Shown: positions 20,901 to 34,009, counted from the first letter of the stretch. The stretch is DNA of 64,000 nucleotides from Chrysogorgia sp. JL179-B06 (GCA_035772405.1 JAYKKM010000054.1:2400501-2464500), one strand, 5' to 3'. Made by a program: numbers and translations. Notes: a model not told the origin generated them from the sequence alone.

Positions 20901-23200
20901 TTGGATCCAATGGATCCATTGGACAAATGGATTTTGGCTACCCCAACACCACCATCCACATGAGGTCCAACGGACAAGCAGTTGTCCAGTGGAACACAGC
21001 ATTGTCCATTGGATCCATTGGACAATTCAATGTCCAGTGGACAACGTAGTGTCCATTGGATCCAATGGATCCATTGGACAAATGGATTTTGGCTACCCCA
21101 ACACCACCATCCACATGAGGTCCAACGGACAAGCAGTTGTCCAGTGGAACACAGCATTGTCCATTGGATCCATTGGACAAGTAAATGTCCATTGGACAAT
21201 TCAATGTCCAGTGGACAACGCAGTGTCCATTGGATCCAATGGACAATTCAATGTCCAGTAGAAAACGCAGTGTCCATTGGATCCAATGGATCCATTGGAC
21301 AAATGGATTTTGGCTACCCCAATACCACCATCCACACCAGGTCCAACGGACAAGCAGTTGTCCAGTGGAACACAGCATTGTCCATTGGATCCATTGCACA
21401 AGTAAATGTCCATTGGACAACGCAGTGTCCATTGCATCCAATGGAGAATTCAATGTCCAGTGGACAACGCAGTGTCCATTGGATCCAATGGATCCATTGG
21501 ACAAATGGATTTGGGCTATCCCAATACCACCATCCACATGAGGTCCAACGGACAAGCAGTTGTCCAGTGGAACACAGCATTGTTCATTGGATCCATTGGA
21601 CAAGTAAATGTCCAGTGGACAACGCAGTGTCCATTGGATCCGATGGATCCATTGGACAAATGGATTTTGGCAACTCCAACACCACCATCCACATGAGGTC
21701 CAACGGACAAGCAGTTGTCCAGTGGAACACATCATTGTCCATTGGATCCATTGGACAAGCAAATGTCCATTGGACAACGCAGTGTCCATTGGATCCAATG
21801 GACAATTCAATGTCCAGTAGACAACGCAGTGTCCATTGGATCCAATGGATCTATTGGACAAATGGATTTTGGCTACCCCAATACCACCATCCACACGAGG
21901 TCCAACGGACAAGCCGTTGTCCAGTGGAACAGCATTGTCCATTGGATCCATTGGACAAGTAAATGTCCATTGGACAACGCAGTGTCCATTGGATCCAATG
22001 GACAATTCATTGTCCAGTGGACAACGCAGTGTCCATTGGATCCAATGGATCCATTGGACAAATGGATTTTGGCTACCCAACACCACCATCCACATGAGGT
22101 CCAACGGACAAGCAGTTGTCCAGTGGAACACAGCATTGTCCATTGGATCCATTGGACAAGTAAATGTCCATTGGACAACGCAGTGTCCATTGGATCCAAT
22201 GGACAATTCGATGTCCAGTGGACAACGCAGTGTCCATCGGATCCAATGGATCCATTGGACAAATGGATTTTGGCTACCCCAACACCACCATCCACATGAG
22301 GTCCAACGGACAAGCAGTTGTCCAGTGGAACACAGCATTGTCCATTGGATCCATTGGACAAGTAAATGTCCATTGGACAACGCAGTGTCCATTGGATCCA
22401 ATGGACAATTCGATGTCCAGTGGACAACGCAGTGTCCATCGGATCCAATGGATCCATTGGACAAATGGATTTGGCTACCCCAACACCACCATCCACATGA
22501 GGTCCAATGGACAAGCAGTTGTGCAGTGGAACACAGCATTGTCCATTGGATCCATTGGACAAGTAAATATCCATTGGACAACGCAGTGTCCATTGGATCC
22601 AATGGATCCATTGGACAAATGGATTTTGGCTACTCCAACACCACCATCCACATGACGTCCAACGGACAAGCAGTTGTCCAGTGGAACACATCATTGTCCA
22701 TTGGATCCATTGGACAAGCAAATGTCCATTGGACAACGCAGTGTCCATTGGATCCAATGGACAATTCAATGTCCAGTAGACAACGCAGTGTCCATTGGAT
22801 CCAATGGATCCATTGGACAAATGGATTTTGGCTACCCCAATACCACCATCCACACACGAGGTCCAACGGACAAGCCGTTGTCCAGTGGAACAGCATTGTC
22901 CATTGGATCCATTGGACAAGTAAATGTCCATTGGAGAACGCAGTGTCCATTGGATCCAATGGACAATTCATTGTCCAGTGGACAACGCAGTGTCCATTGG
23001 ATCCAATGGATCCATTGGACAAATGGATTTTGACTACCCAACACCACCATCCACATGAGGTCCAATGGACAAGCAGTTGTCCAGTGGAACACAGCATTGT
23101 CCATTGCATCCATTGGACAATTCAATGTCCAGTGGACAACGCAGTGTCCATTGGATCCAATGGACAATTCGATGTCCAGTGGAATGTTCATTTTGTCCAT
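17996..23200. repeat. 5.2-kb satellite of TCCATTGGATCCAATGGA palindromes (47-bp units; 202/249-bp higher-order repeats)
   Basis: The basic unit is 47 bp and contains the perfect palindrome TCCATTGGATCCAATGGA (with BamHI core GGATCC) plus a second TCCATTGGA half. Units are organised into higher-order repeats marked by a spacer GATTTTGGCTACCCCAACAC and a segment CAACGGACAAGCAGTTGTCC. The step between markers is 249 bp (for example 18528, 18777, 19026), or 202 bp where one 47-bp unit is missing (19026 to 19228, 20223 to 20425 to 20627). From about 20830 the units change to TTCAATGTCCAGTGGACAAC variants, and the array decays at both ends. Several frames on both strands stay open for hundreds of codons because the unit lacks stops. 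There is no codon bias or start context to suggest coding. Confidence 0.97.
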
Positions 23201-23302
23201 TGGACATTGTGTTTGGGTATTGGACATAAATCGATCTATTTAACAATTAGACAACGAGTCCCCTCATTGTCTATTTAACAATTAGACAACGAGTCCGAGT
23301 TG

Positions 23303-23362
23303 TCTATGAGCGAATAGTCAACGAAGACGAAGCCTGAGTTGACTATTCGCTCATAGGCAACG
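23303..23362. repeat. perfect hairpin CTATGAGCGAATAGTCAAC
   Basis: CTATGAGCGAATAGTCAAC is followed after about 16 bp by its exact reverse complement. Flanking CAACGAG.C.GAGTTGTC pieces extend the symmetry. It is probably the end of a foldback element adjoining the satellite. Confidence 0.75.
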
Positions 23363-23399
23363 AGGACGAGTTGTCCAATTGTTTTAGTAGAAAAAAATT

Positions 23400-23818
23400 A
23401 GTGGACTATTACAAATCATGCATTCTCCAAAAAATTATCCAAAAACTCATCCGAAACCTCCCCAAAACGAGAGTTTTCTGCCATTGTTTTGAGCGCTGTC
23501 TTCCTGTCAACAAGAATGTTTGGCCTAAGGTTTACGTTCATGCTGCTGTCGACTACAGCCGCCGCTTTTAAGTCTGAATGCCGTAGTTATTGGCTTTTTT
23601 ACTTTCTTTGTGAATCGTCGAGTACTAGTTGAGAAAAGTTTTGTTCTGTTCTTAACTTGTAATACTGCAGTCTGCATGCTCAACAAAATCTTCGAAATTA
23701 GATTGTTTAAAATTTATACAAGCTAAGTAGGTCAAAAATTTGAAAACGAAAATAAGATTCGTAAGTGCTTTTGATAATTCATTACATATGATAAATATTA
23801 CTAAAAGTTATAGAATGA
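23400..23818. other. unique sequence between the satellite and a SINE-like repeat
   Basis: No gene or strong repeat recognised. One short open frame (23371-23571) has no recognisable motif. Confidence 0.4.
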
Positions 23819-24073
23819 TCGGGTGGCGCAGCGGATTAGTCGCGGAACCTAAGCAAGCGCGAGCGGTCGCGTACAAATCACACGTTGGTCTTCCCAAAGT
23901 GAAATTTTATCCCAGACCCGACCCAGGGACACGAGGTTAATTTTTAACTCCGAAACACGCGTTGGTTTTTAACTCCAAAAACGGGAGTTAATTTTAACTC
24001 CACAAAACGGATTATTTTGAACCTTTTTTTTGGACCCGAATTTTGGAGTTAAAATAACTCCCTGAAAATAACA

Positions 24074-24075
<2 letters not shown>
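23819..24075 (+). mobile_element. SINE-like element with tRNA-like head and TAACTCC repeats
   Basis: GGGTGGCGCAGCGGATTAG fits a polymerase III box A and the start of a Leu/Ser-type tRNA. The expected box B region is degenerate. The body that follows repeats a TTTTAACTCCRAAA motif four to five times with both orientations of the motif (TAACTCC and GGAGTTA). It ends in a TA array at 24077-24121. Confidence 0.55.

Positions 24076-24076
<1 letters not shown>

Positions 24077-24121
<45 letters not shown>
24077..24121. repeat. (TA)n microsatellite
   Basis: About 45 bp of TA at the 3' end of the SINE-like element, followed by TTATTATTATT. Confidence 0.95.
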
Positions 24122-24126
<5 letters not shown>

Positions 24127-27100
24127 TTATTATTATCTGAATATATATTATGCTATTACGCTACTTCAATTCTGTGTTGAGGTTGAGCACTCTGTGAAGT
24201 CTGTGGGAATGCAACGCTCATTTCCGGTGCTGTCCCATATCGGAATGTCGATACTTTCAATATTCTGGTGTTCTTGCGCCTCTGTACAGCCTGTACTGAT
24301 AACTCTTACATGTTTGAATTTCCTTGCGTATTTTTACGGCATTGTCAACGATACATGCAGTTTAGCTTCATGTTAGTTTTCGCGAAAAGATGTTTTACCG
24401 AATTCTTTATTCTGTAATTATACACCAGGCTGCATGACCAGTACCACTTAATATGTATAGACTATAGTGACTAGCCTATTTCTGGTATTCATAGCGGGCT
24501 ATAGATATTACGTTATAGTTACACTGCACGTCTACATAAAAGGATGTCTGCGACGTGGTGCGGCATCTTCATTTATAACAGTAGGGGGAGTCGCTATCTC
24601 CCACGTTGTTTTGTACTATGCTTCTGTAAACTAAAGGCTTGTTGAACTGCGAATTATTTGTTTCATATGAAGATGGTACATCGTGTTTATGACTGCTACA
24701 GTGTTAATGTGACTCACCTCGTGCTGAGGTGTTAACAGTGGCAGCCGGTCAATCACGAAACTTGTCACAAAATTAAATGTTGCCATTCTTTATTAAGCAC
24801 TTAAAATTAAAAGGTTGCCATTCTTTATTAAGCGCGTCAAAATATCAATGTTGCTGTATTAAGACAGTAAACCTTGTTTTGCTATAAGTTCTCGTCAAAA
24901 ACAAAGAACAAACTTTCACGATTACTTGCCATGCATATTAGGCACTAGGTTTGTATGTCTTTTTCTGTTATGTAGACTTTGAGCTGTTTTACAGATGTCA
25001 CGGGTATGGCATATCCTAAATATTGCTCAATTACTCAAAGTATAGCAAAATGGCACGCGTTGTAATGGTTTTAACCTGAAATATAATAGCGTCACACAAT
25101 TTTATATCAGAGGGATAGTTATAGTTATCACATAGCCAAACAAAGTCACTCAAATGTCGTAGTTCTATGAGTATTTTCGGCCAGGTGTTCAAACTTTTGT
25201 CGAGATCATCAATTATCGCGTGTATAGTCTCAATGTCTTTCGTCAACAAAGGTACAAATGATGGCGTGATTTGCAATCAGAATTCAATGGGATGCATAAT
25301 TTTGAATCAGATAAAAAAAAACCGTTCAGTCTGGGTTGTCAGCTGTTTTGAACTCGAGCTTTGTTCAGTTTAGAACAGACGTATTATTTGTCATAATAAA
25401 CGGTTTCGTTATGGGAGTTGTTGAACAGAATATGATGGCCAAAACAATTCAGGATTAAGTAAGTGATAATGTTTGACAATTTGTTATTTTATTTAATCTG
25501 CCTTCTAATATCTTGTTTATATAGCAAATAAAATTGTAACACAGCCAGACATTGAGCCAAAATGAATTTTTACCATAATTGCAATTGGTCGGATACGTTA
25601 TATATAATCTAAAAACGTGGTTGTCCATCTTTGAAACCCTTATACATTTCAGACTTATATCAAACGACGAGTCGGAATTGAATGCTTGTGTTAATGGCTA
25701 ACTACTGTACTCTTCTTGGCTATTTATGTATTTCTTTATTTCCTACTACGATCCTGTAGCTGTGTGAATAAAAATGTCAATTATACTGCGCAAGTTTTCA
25801 CTTTGCTATCAACCAAATTTTTGTCATCGTGTTTAACCAAGGTCGTGCATCTTTTATGCATACCATAGTCCTCGACATGTGAAACATGATACAGAAAGTA
25901 AATAGAAATTAACTCACAGCTATAACATACATGTAGATGTAAGACTTCGTCTCGTTGCAGATGTTAGCTTCACAGTTTATATATTAGCATAATAGCTCAG
26001 TGCAGACAGCTCCATCCGGGCAACCATTATCGTGCTGTCGCCGTGTCGGCAATAACAAACAACGCGATATCTCTATTGAAACGAGATATCAGCTTGACTT
26101 TATTGACCGTGATCTAATAGCCTTTTATCTAAAACAACTGGCTTATGAGTTGACAATATACTAATGATAATGCTTTGACAGTGTAGATCAAAGTGAAGAT
26201 CTCCAAATGAATCACTTGTGATGCATTGTTAAGACATTTACTGATTATACGGGCCTGATAGGCTGTGTATATGTCTGTCGCTAAAATATCTGTTCATTCT
26301 TTTTTATGCACTGCTTTTTGGTATCAGTCACTTTATTTTGATGGGTTACAGTATGATTTTTCCTGTTACGACCATATAGTTGAGCTGTAACTTCAAGTCT
26401 CGCCAAGATATCAAGACCAAATCAGTAAAACAGTCATATGCAAGTGTCTGTTTAAGTTGTTAAGATTAACTATAACCATAGTGTCTCCCTCGCGGTAATT
26501 GTTATGTAAAGAAAAGAAAGGAAGCCCAATATAAGGAAATTGCTGGTGCTTTATTATTTTTATGGGTTTGTTTGTGTCATATAGTTTAGATAATTGTTTT
26601 AAAATCGAATTGCCAACCGACACTGTTTCCTGCTCCGCGAGCAGGTGTGAAGGGGTAGGAATGCGAATACTCCAGAGACCGAGTTTGCGTCCCGCTGAAT
26701 AATTGTATTTGTCGTCAAATATATTGTCTTTGGCAATAGAGTCTGCTTCTCTAGCTGTAAACTGCATTCACAGCTAGACTATGTGCTAGAATAGAACGTA
26801 ATAATTTAGTCTGCATGTATTATACCGATACTATAATATAGCAGCATATTTAAGTTGTTTTCACAAGACTATATTTCCACATCATTCTGCATACTTATTC
26901 ACAAATTATAGTCGTTTAATTGTACTGTACTCATAAATTCACCCTACCTATTCTGTCAACCGTATATTTTTACCGAAACGCCAAAGCATAAAATGTAAAT
27001 CGGATATGTGCCAATTGATGAATTCAAAATATGATTTTTCCAATTTTCGGCTGCGTCATGAAGAATTGGACAATACTGATTTGACTGAAAACGCAAACAC

Positions 27101-28900
27101 AGGGTCGAAGTTTGGCCGCTTATTAAAAATGTCGTGCCAAGTAAAGCAAAATTTGCCAATTATTATATGGCCTTGGAAACTGTTGCAATTTTATCTGAAT
27201 TGGGACTTATGTTGTTGTGACCTGATTGATTAATGTTAATATTGACGGCCTATGTGTATGGAATTGCAAGAAACTGGTCTTATTTCATTCTCAAAGCTTT
27301 TTATGAGATAGACTAAAGTCACTAAACACGTAAGTAACGTCTATAAACATATTTTCCCGGCAAATGACATAACTAAGCATGCAATTCGTTATTCACGGTT
27401 GCAGCAATATGTATGTATTCTTATTTTTAACTCATTCTTATAATTGCTATAGCTCCTGTTCTAAAATGTAAGTACCGTTGAAACGTATATTTTCGCATAA
27501 CTAAGAAAACGGCTTGATTATACATTTCACATGACATAAGCACTAATTCGTTCAGTTGCGCATGCGATATGTATATATTCTGCGTTTTACCTTATTCTCA
27601 GTCAACTGCAAATGCCTGAGTTCTATATGAAACTAAATTGCCGTTCAGAAAAAGCACACGAAGTTTATTTTAACTTCACGATCTTGTCCACCCAACTTTA
27701 GTACCTTATATAGTTCCTTTAGACTTAGTAAATATAAAATTTTAAAGAATGTGTATATCGTCTATATCTTGGAGAGACAGTATAAAACCGCTTGATGATG
27801 TTACATGATTATATTGCATATGAACTGAAACTTTTGCATCGTCGTGTATGTTTTTCAGTAGTCTCATCTCAGTTAATTGCGTGGGTGCGAATGCAAATTA
27901 TACATTCATACTCATATGGATTAACATGAAAAAATGAATAGTTATAGAACCGTTTGATTAATCAAATGCCATCTCACAAGTATAAAGCTGCTCAGTCTGT
28001 TGATTCATGTGATTGCATGTATGTTAATTGTGATTGTCTATATGTAAAAACGACGATATTTGGAATTGGAAAGCGGGTATGGAGAATTTCTAGAGGTGCA
28101 TAATATATATAAAAAGATAAATCTACTTTCACTCGCCATTGTCCACAAGGTATAGAAATGACGTGGTAAAGGTCTATCCGTGAAAGATCAGTATATATCC
28201 CAAACTGCGTAAACCTGGATCATAGTTTCATGTGGAATATGATGCAGACGTCTTGTGGCTAACTTGTATTATGACAAGTGTAAATAATGTATTGTTGTTC
28301 AGGAAGTGCCGTCTAGTTGTATTTTTGTAAAGTACACTCAAGTAGAAGGAAGTGAAAATAAATATATAGTAACTTCCTGAATATCGTAGCCGTTCTTACT
28401 AGTATACTCAATTACAAAATTGATCACTCTATCTAACGAGTACCATGTTTGCTGCTGAGTTCCTAATTAATGTAAAAGTTACAACGGCTTCGGGTAGTGT
28501 ATGTATATTGATCAGCATAGTTTGTCTTCACTTGTAGGTTATTCAAAACGCACCGCCGCTACTCCATCCTGTTCAAATTAAAGTTGTTCATGATGTATTA
28601 GTTACGAAGATAACAGCAAAGAAGCATTTTGAAATTCTCTATAACCAACTGCGAAAGTTTTCATTCTGTGATAACCGAAATAAAATAATTATAGATTAAA
28701 TGTTAACCCAGGATTACTAGTAATTTCGTGGCTTTTGAACAATAATTCTCATGCATGGCCCCAATTTGTCGGCAGGGCGCGGTCTGGTCCGCCCCGTTTG
28801 TCGGGCGGCTGCTTCTTTGTGTATGCATGCTTTTGAAATTTAAAGCTCCACCTAGCACAACCTATAGTTGTCATAGTTAATTAAACCTGTCCTGCACCAT
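24122..28900. other. long unique region without an identified gene
   Basis: Nearly 4.8 kb, AT-rich and free of obvious repeats. Several short open blocks exist (25031-25276 minus; 26411-26767 minus), but none can be tied to a family. A small hairpin (GATATCTC against GAGATATC) is at about 26068-26092. A GC-rich patch with GTCGGCAGGGCGCGG and GTCCGCCCCG lies at 28767-28812. It may be intron or intergenic. Confidence 0.4.
26411..26767 (-). CDS. unassigned ORF, 118 codons
   Basis: Opens at ATG (26767-26765) and ends TGA at 26411-26413. The product contains KYNYSAGRKLGLWSIRIPTP, LLAEQETVSVGNSILKQLSK and GDTMVIVNLNNLN. The central part is less AT-rich than the surroundings, which favours past or present coding. 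I do not recognise the family and see no signal peptide or membrane span. It could be a single-exon remnant of a mobile element or an exon of an unidentified gene. Confidence 0.25.
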   Translation of the reverse strand: MQFTAREADSIAKDNIFDDKYNYSAGRKLGLWSIRIPTPSHLLAEQETVSVGNSILKQLSKLYDTNKPIKIIKHQQFPYIGLPFFSLHNNYREGDTMVIVNLNNLNRHLHMTVLLIWS

Positions 28901-28929
28901 ATATAGTGCCTTCATCTTGTTTTTTATCA

Positions 28930-30110
28930 TCTTTCTTCTTTTTCTCTCCTCTCAGCACCTTTCTCCTCTTCTTCTTTCCCTTTGTATTCTGCATTGTAAA
29001 AGCATTCTTTATCAAGGATATGGCAACCTTTCTCTGTGAATTTCCCACTTGTAATGCCCATGCAGTGTTTCATATAATAGTGAAACTGTTTGAGCACCCA
29101 TATTGAAGTGAGCAACAGCATCAAACAAACCAAACTCTAACACATCGATCTCTTCCAACATACACTTCTTTTGGCACTCTTTGCCAGACCATTGCATTAA
29201 AACTCTCATTTTGATTTTGGGTTTTCCCATGTAAACATTTTTCGAGAAGGCTTTCTTCACTAAGCCTTTGGTAAACAGGCTTAACTTTGGCAATGATATA
29301 CATAGGAAGCGCAGCCATGCTTGTAGTTGTCCTTATCACACTGGTATCCACACCAGCTATCAGGGCCAACCGAACAGTATTCCGATGAAAAGGACGCGAC
29401 TCATTTGAGGCACAGTGAAAAAAACTAGCAAGCACTGCCTCCTTCATTTCATTCAGATTTCCAACATTAGATCTGATGGAAATGTAATAATAGTTTTGCA
29501 TCTTATCTATCATGGCATCAGTAAATTTTCCTCTTCTTCCAAGACCAGGACTTTCTTTTTTCAATTTCCTAAGTACTGTGCCAACTCGCTTCTGATCAAG
29601 GTGCGAATGCAGCTGACACTGCTTTAATACATGATCGTGTCAAAACTTCAATATCTAAAACTCTGCCAGTATTAATGGAAAGGATGGTTACACAATACCT
29701 CATGGAGTAAACAAGGCGCCTGCATTTCACTTCAAAACACTGCGTTTTCTTCTTGGATGTGTAAAACTCGCTTTTCCACCCGCAATTTTCGCAGAGAACC
29801 CGCTGCAGACACGAAGCACAGCCCTTCCTATTGATCTCATTCTCCATAAACATCAAAGTGAAATATCCACAATCAGCACACCTTATAGGGATGAAAATAC
29901 GCTGCTAAGAATTTCCATACTGATCTACCAACCTGTATTCCGTAATATTGGAAGGCTTTACCTCGTGTTGGTCTAGTTTTCCCTGCTGTTTTTCCTTCGC
30001 AGCAGACGCTGGCAACAGCTTTGTAGCAGAGGCCGAGATTGCATCCGCTAAGGTCGGTTGAACAAAATGCTTTTTCGCCAACTTCATTCTCGGCATTACT
30101 TGTACTTGAT
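28930..30110 (-). pseudogene. Mutator-like transposase relic, several frameshifts
   Basis: Reading from 30110 downwards, successive blocks fall in different frames but follow the order of the Mutator-like transposase family seen in many invertebrates. First are NITEYRLVD and CADCGYFTL..ENEINRKGCAS, then the CENCGWKSEFYTS cysteine region and VLDIEVLTRSC. An internal gap is followed by SPGLGRRGKFTDAMIDKMQN, VGNLNEMKEAVLASFFHCAS and CLHGKTQNQNESFNAMVWQR. Last are EFGLFDAVAHFNMGAQTVSL and a lysine/glutamate-rich tail. The part that normally holds the first catalytic acidic residues appears deleted between the cysteine region and the KFTDAMIDKMQN block. It is dead as a transposase. A tRNA-Ala-like repeat (30130-30345) abuts its 5' end. 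Confidence 0.8.
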
Positions 30111-30129
30111 TTCGTGTACTGTATATATA

Positions 30130-30345
30130 TACCTTTTAAGACCAAACCGGGACCAGTTGCGAAAAATGCAACTTCAAGGCCTTCCGGCTGGAATTGCACC
30201 CGCGACCCTGCGATGCTAGTGCAGTGCTCTGACCACTGAGCTACGGAGGCCGTTGCCGAGAGCATAGTCACGAGTTCTGTATATATAGTGGTGGTAATGC
30301 CGGGATAAGATTATGGGTATATTACAAGTAATATTTGGCATTATA
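30130..30345 (-). repeat. tRNA-Ala-like 276-bp repeat, minus strand
   Basis: Family unit from the AAGACCAAACCGGGACCAG segment through the tRNA-like core (about 30177-30248) to GTAATATTTGGCATT, ending at a TA array (30341-30364). Confidence 0.85.
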
Positions 30346-30479
30346 TATATATATATATATATATACTCTGGCAACCTATTTGCGAACAACTTTTTCCAGG
30401 GTAGGGAGCGAGGAAACCGCAAAGGGAAGACGATTGGTCGTATATAAGCCTCATAGATAACGTCCGGGTTGGGTCTCAA

Positions 30480-33360
30480 AGTATAAGATTCTACACTCTA
30501 ATTTACAATTACTTTTCCTTCATCTGCAATTAATTGAGTTCAAATGCAAAATATTAACTTTAATATACCCTATTAAATATTTATTATACAACTGTGTTGA
30601 AAAGTGTCCAAATAACGCTAAAAACGAGTACAAATATACAGCGATATTCGGACAGTTATAGTTATTTGGATAGTTGGTTATTTGTGTAGTAGAAAACCGG
30701 TTTGACAGTGACAGATCGGCTGACGTGTGCACTGTTTAATTTACCAGCAATATTAGTTTGTAGTAAAAAAATAGATGACATTTTGGCAACATTTGAAGGA
30801 CCGAATGAATTTGACTTGCTTTCAAATTCAGAGTTTGAAAAAAAGCTTGCCAGTATAAACAACGAAAGCGTAGACGGTGAAGGAAGTGAAGTATGTGTTC
30901 CGACTAGAAATGACTCGCTAAATGATGTTGAGATAGGCGAGTTCACATAGAAAAACAAAAACACAAATACGGCTAAGAAAACAAAAACTGAGTGACCTGA
31001 ATGTCTGGAAAAGATGGTCAAAATCTCCAGTTCCTGCAGCGAAACGCAGTTGACGTGTGATTGAGTCGGACGATAAAGATGACAATTAGTTTAAGACAAG
31101 TTGATCGAATTAAGTTTATATACTTTTGTTATGCTAAGATTTCAATTTTCAAACCGATTCATTGAACTTTCTCCATAAAAGCACAAACTGGTTTGACAAG
31201 TTTATTTTGTAAGCCAATCAAATTTGTTTTACGGGATACTACTTCATGTATGCTTATTATTTTGTCCTGGTGTAAGTCACGCTACTTCCCTTTTCTTTCT
31301 AGCGTTTTCTTTTCCATAAAAAAATTGTTGATGATGATCAGAGCAGATACTACATATCAAAACATCTAATAAGATATAAATATTATATTGTTATTATGTT
31401 TTCTACTGGTTTACATATATATAGTATTTGGTGCATTGGCAAGACCACGTGCAAAAGTAACTGAAAGTCTAGCTTGTTATGGCCTATATACAGGGCAAAT
31501 TTTGTTCAACAAAAATGGCTTAATACGCGTTAGACTGTTGACAAAGAATGTGGAACCCATTCATCGTATTGTACATTTATTACATGCGAATTGATATAGC
31601 CTTGCATGCACGGGTTATATTAATTATTCACTAAACACGACGGCTATATGTTTAAAGTTTGGTCTCATCGTGTACTAGAAACAGCATATTTTTTCAAATT
31701 GTAAAGAACCTCTACGAAATTTGTTACAAATTCCTTCCGAAATTCGAATACATGAGAATCTTCGGGAGTTTTGAAAATTATACCCAAAATAACAACAAGT
31801 AAGTCAAAATATCTAATTTCGGCCTTGTGCTGCTCGAAGACTTATATTTATAAATGTGTAGAATTCAATTTCAATAATCTGTTTATTTTCATCTGCATGC
31901 ATGACTATATTACATTTGACAAATTAAATGTTACTAGACGAAATACACAGAGAAATGTAGGTTTCACTTGCCATTTCACATGCCCCAAATCGTGATGTCA
32001 TTAGTGCGATTCCGATCAACTGAATATTACAAAATATGACAAACGAAGTAACTTCGAAACACAGCTGCTATTTGATAGATTAGTAATTTTCCCACTTGAA
32101 TTTAACAAAGAAACACTTAAAAAATATTTTGATTGTTCAGGCAACCCCAAAGAAAAACCATGATTATTGATCATGCATCACTGGCATTATTCCCTTGTTT
32201 TAGATTCGCTATATCTATACTGATATAAAAAGTTGATTTTTAGGGTGAAGTTTCATATAAATCTCGAAATGATGTCACATAGACTATCCGTAGTAAAATT
32301 CGAAACGAAAATCAGCTGTTATTTCTAAAATCATAAAGCATTATCGTAAGAGTTAGTATTAGGTTTAGGGCTAGGGTTATAGGATTGGTGTGAGGTTTGG
32401 GGTTAGAACTATATGCTTTGAATTCGGGATACTTATATGAAACGTCGGCCGATTTTTGTGGCCTTTATCTTACTTACAAATTTTTTAACCCTCCTGCTGC
32501 TGTCGGCGGTGAGTGCAGGCTTGTCATTATACAAGACTTTGTAGTCGGCATATTCAATAAGAGTTTACCTCGCATACACTGTACCTTTTCTAGAAAATAC
32601 ATGGCGAACAGAGATTTTTGAATTAGATTTACAACGCGTCAGATGGTGAAGAAAAATCTTTTTAATTGCATGCTTTAGTGGAGAAATTTAAATGTCCAAT
32701 CTTATCTAAAAACAAGCAAACGCTTTTCAACATTATTTTTATCTATAATTTGTTTTAATTAGATTCTTGCCGTACCCAACACTGTTTAATTAAGCCCCCA
32801 CATCATGCATAATTAATGTCAGTTTCAGTTAGCGAAAATAAATATGTTGGATATCTCTTTTTAATATGACAAATTCCACCCGACATACTCAGTAACTATG
32901 TAGTAAGAATAATAATTGTATATCCTTGCTAATTCATTTACTGGTCATCTCGATAACATTCTATAAAGGTAAGCATTCTCAATTCGTCTACTCAATTACA
33001 TCAGTTGGGTTAAAAAAGATATAAAGAAGAAAAGTAAACAATTACATACAACATCATTTTGTGCTTTGCCAAGCAGACAAATATGAACAGAAAGTCACTG
33101 TAACATGCATGCAATATAGCATCGAAGCTTTAATAGTATCGGGGAATTTCTGTGCATGATGGGATTGATACATCGCACTACTGACGGCACAACTGGCCAG
33201 GCAATTTGCGGAGACTTAAGTTAATATCGGTGATTAGATCTCATAAACTAGATCAGCATAAAGTGAGGAAAATGTAAAATCATCTCGAGCTAATCATCTC
33301 AAGCTAACGACTTTTGGGCAGCAGGTATAATATTTTATGATTTTATATAGTATATATATT
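30480..33360. other. unique region, no gene recognised
   Basis: An open block at about 30715-30950 on the plus strand (IDDILATFEGPNEFDLLSNS, acidic) stops at TAG, and similar-looking sequence continues past further stops. It may be a decayed gene or element, and I cannot name it. The rest is AT-rich with no supported exon. Confidence 0.4.
32340..32412. repeat. degenerate TTAGGG-like tract
   Basis: TTAGTATTAGGTTTAGGGCT, AGGGTTATAGGATT and GAGGTTTGGGGTTAG follow one another, resembling a mutated interstitial telomeric array. It is short and imperfect, so chance G/T richness is possible. Confidence 0.4.
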
Positions 33361-33477
33361 GTACAGTACTGTTAAATATTTGCTACAGCAATATATATAT
33401 ATATATAATATATAAAGGTTGGTGTACTGCCAAAATAGCGTGTAATATATAGCGATATATATGATATATATCGCACG

Positions 33478-33759
<282 letters not shown>

Positions 33760-33829
33760 TGCATGTGTGTGTATAGTAACTGACGCATATGCAATACATA
33801 TGCTGACTTCACCAGCAATCAGCTAGAAG

Positions 33830-33915
33830 GTTGCATGCAGGTTCGAACCTGCATTGTCCGAGAATTTGAGCTTGACGATCGTCCATGTATCGTTTGTCTA
33901 CTCCAAGCTCCCACA
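33830..33915 (+). repeat. tRNA-like T-arm relic with GACGATCGTCC repeat
   Basis: GCAGGTTCGAACCTGC is a perfect T-arm hairpin matching box B. It is followed by GAGCTTGACGATCGTCCATG and TATCGT, which recurs at 43730-43760. This is a tRNA-derived repeat of which only the 3' half remains. Confidence 0.55.
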
Positions 33916-33941
33916 TCTGCTACATATATACATAATATATA

Positions 33942-33954
<13 letters not shown>

Positions 33955-34002
<48 letters not shown>

Positions 34003-34007
34003 TATAA
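33955..34007. repeat. (TA)n microsatellite
   Basis: TA array immediately upstream of a tRNA-Ala-like unit. Confidence 0.95.
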
Positions 34008-34009
34008 TA

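Noticed and set aside
18225..23278. Very long open frames (up to 557 codons) on both strands
   Set aside because: They are by-products of a stop-free 47-bp satellite unit. Overlapping frames on both strands are equally open, and the products are repeats of MDPMDTALSNGH-type words.
25031..25276. Minus-strand exon (IDDLDKSLNTWPKILIELRH)
   Set aside because: No convincing acceptor upstream and no recognised family, so evidence was insufficient to list it as a gene.
30702..30950. Plus-strand gene (ATFEGPNEFDLLSNSEFEKK)
   Set aside because: Open for about 80 codons only, followed by several stops, with no family match or splice support.
32340..32412. True interstitial telomere array
   Set aside because: Too short and too degenerate; kept only as a low-confidence repeat.
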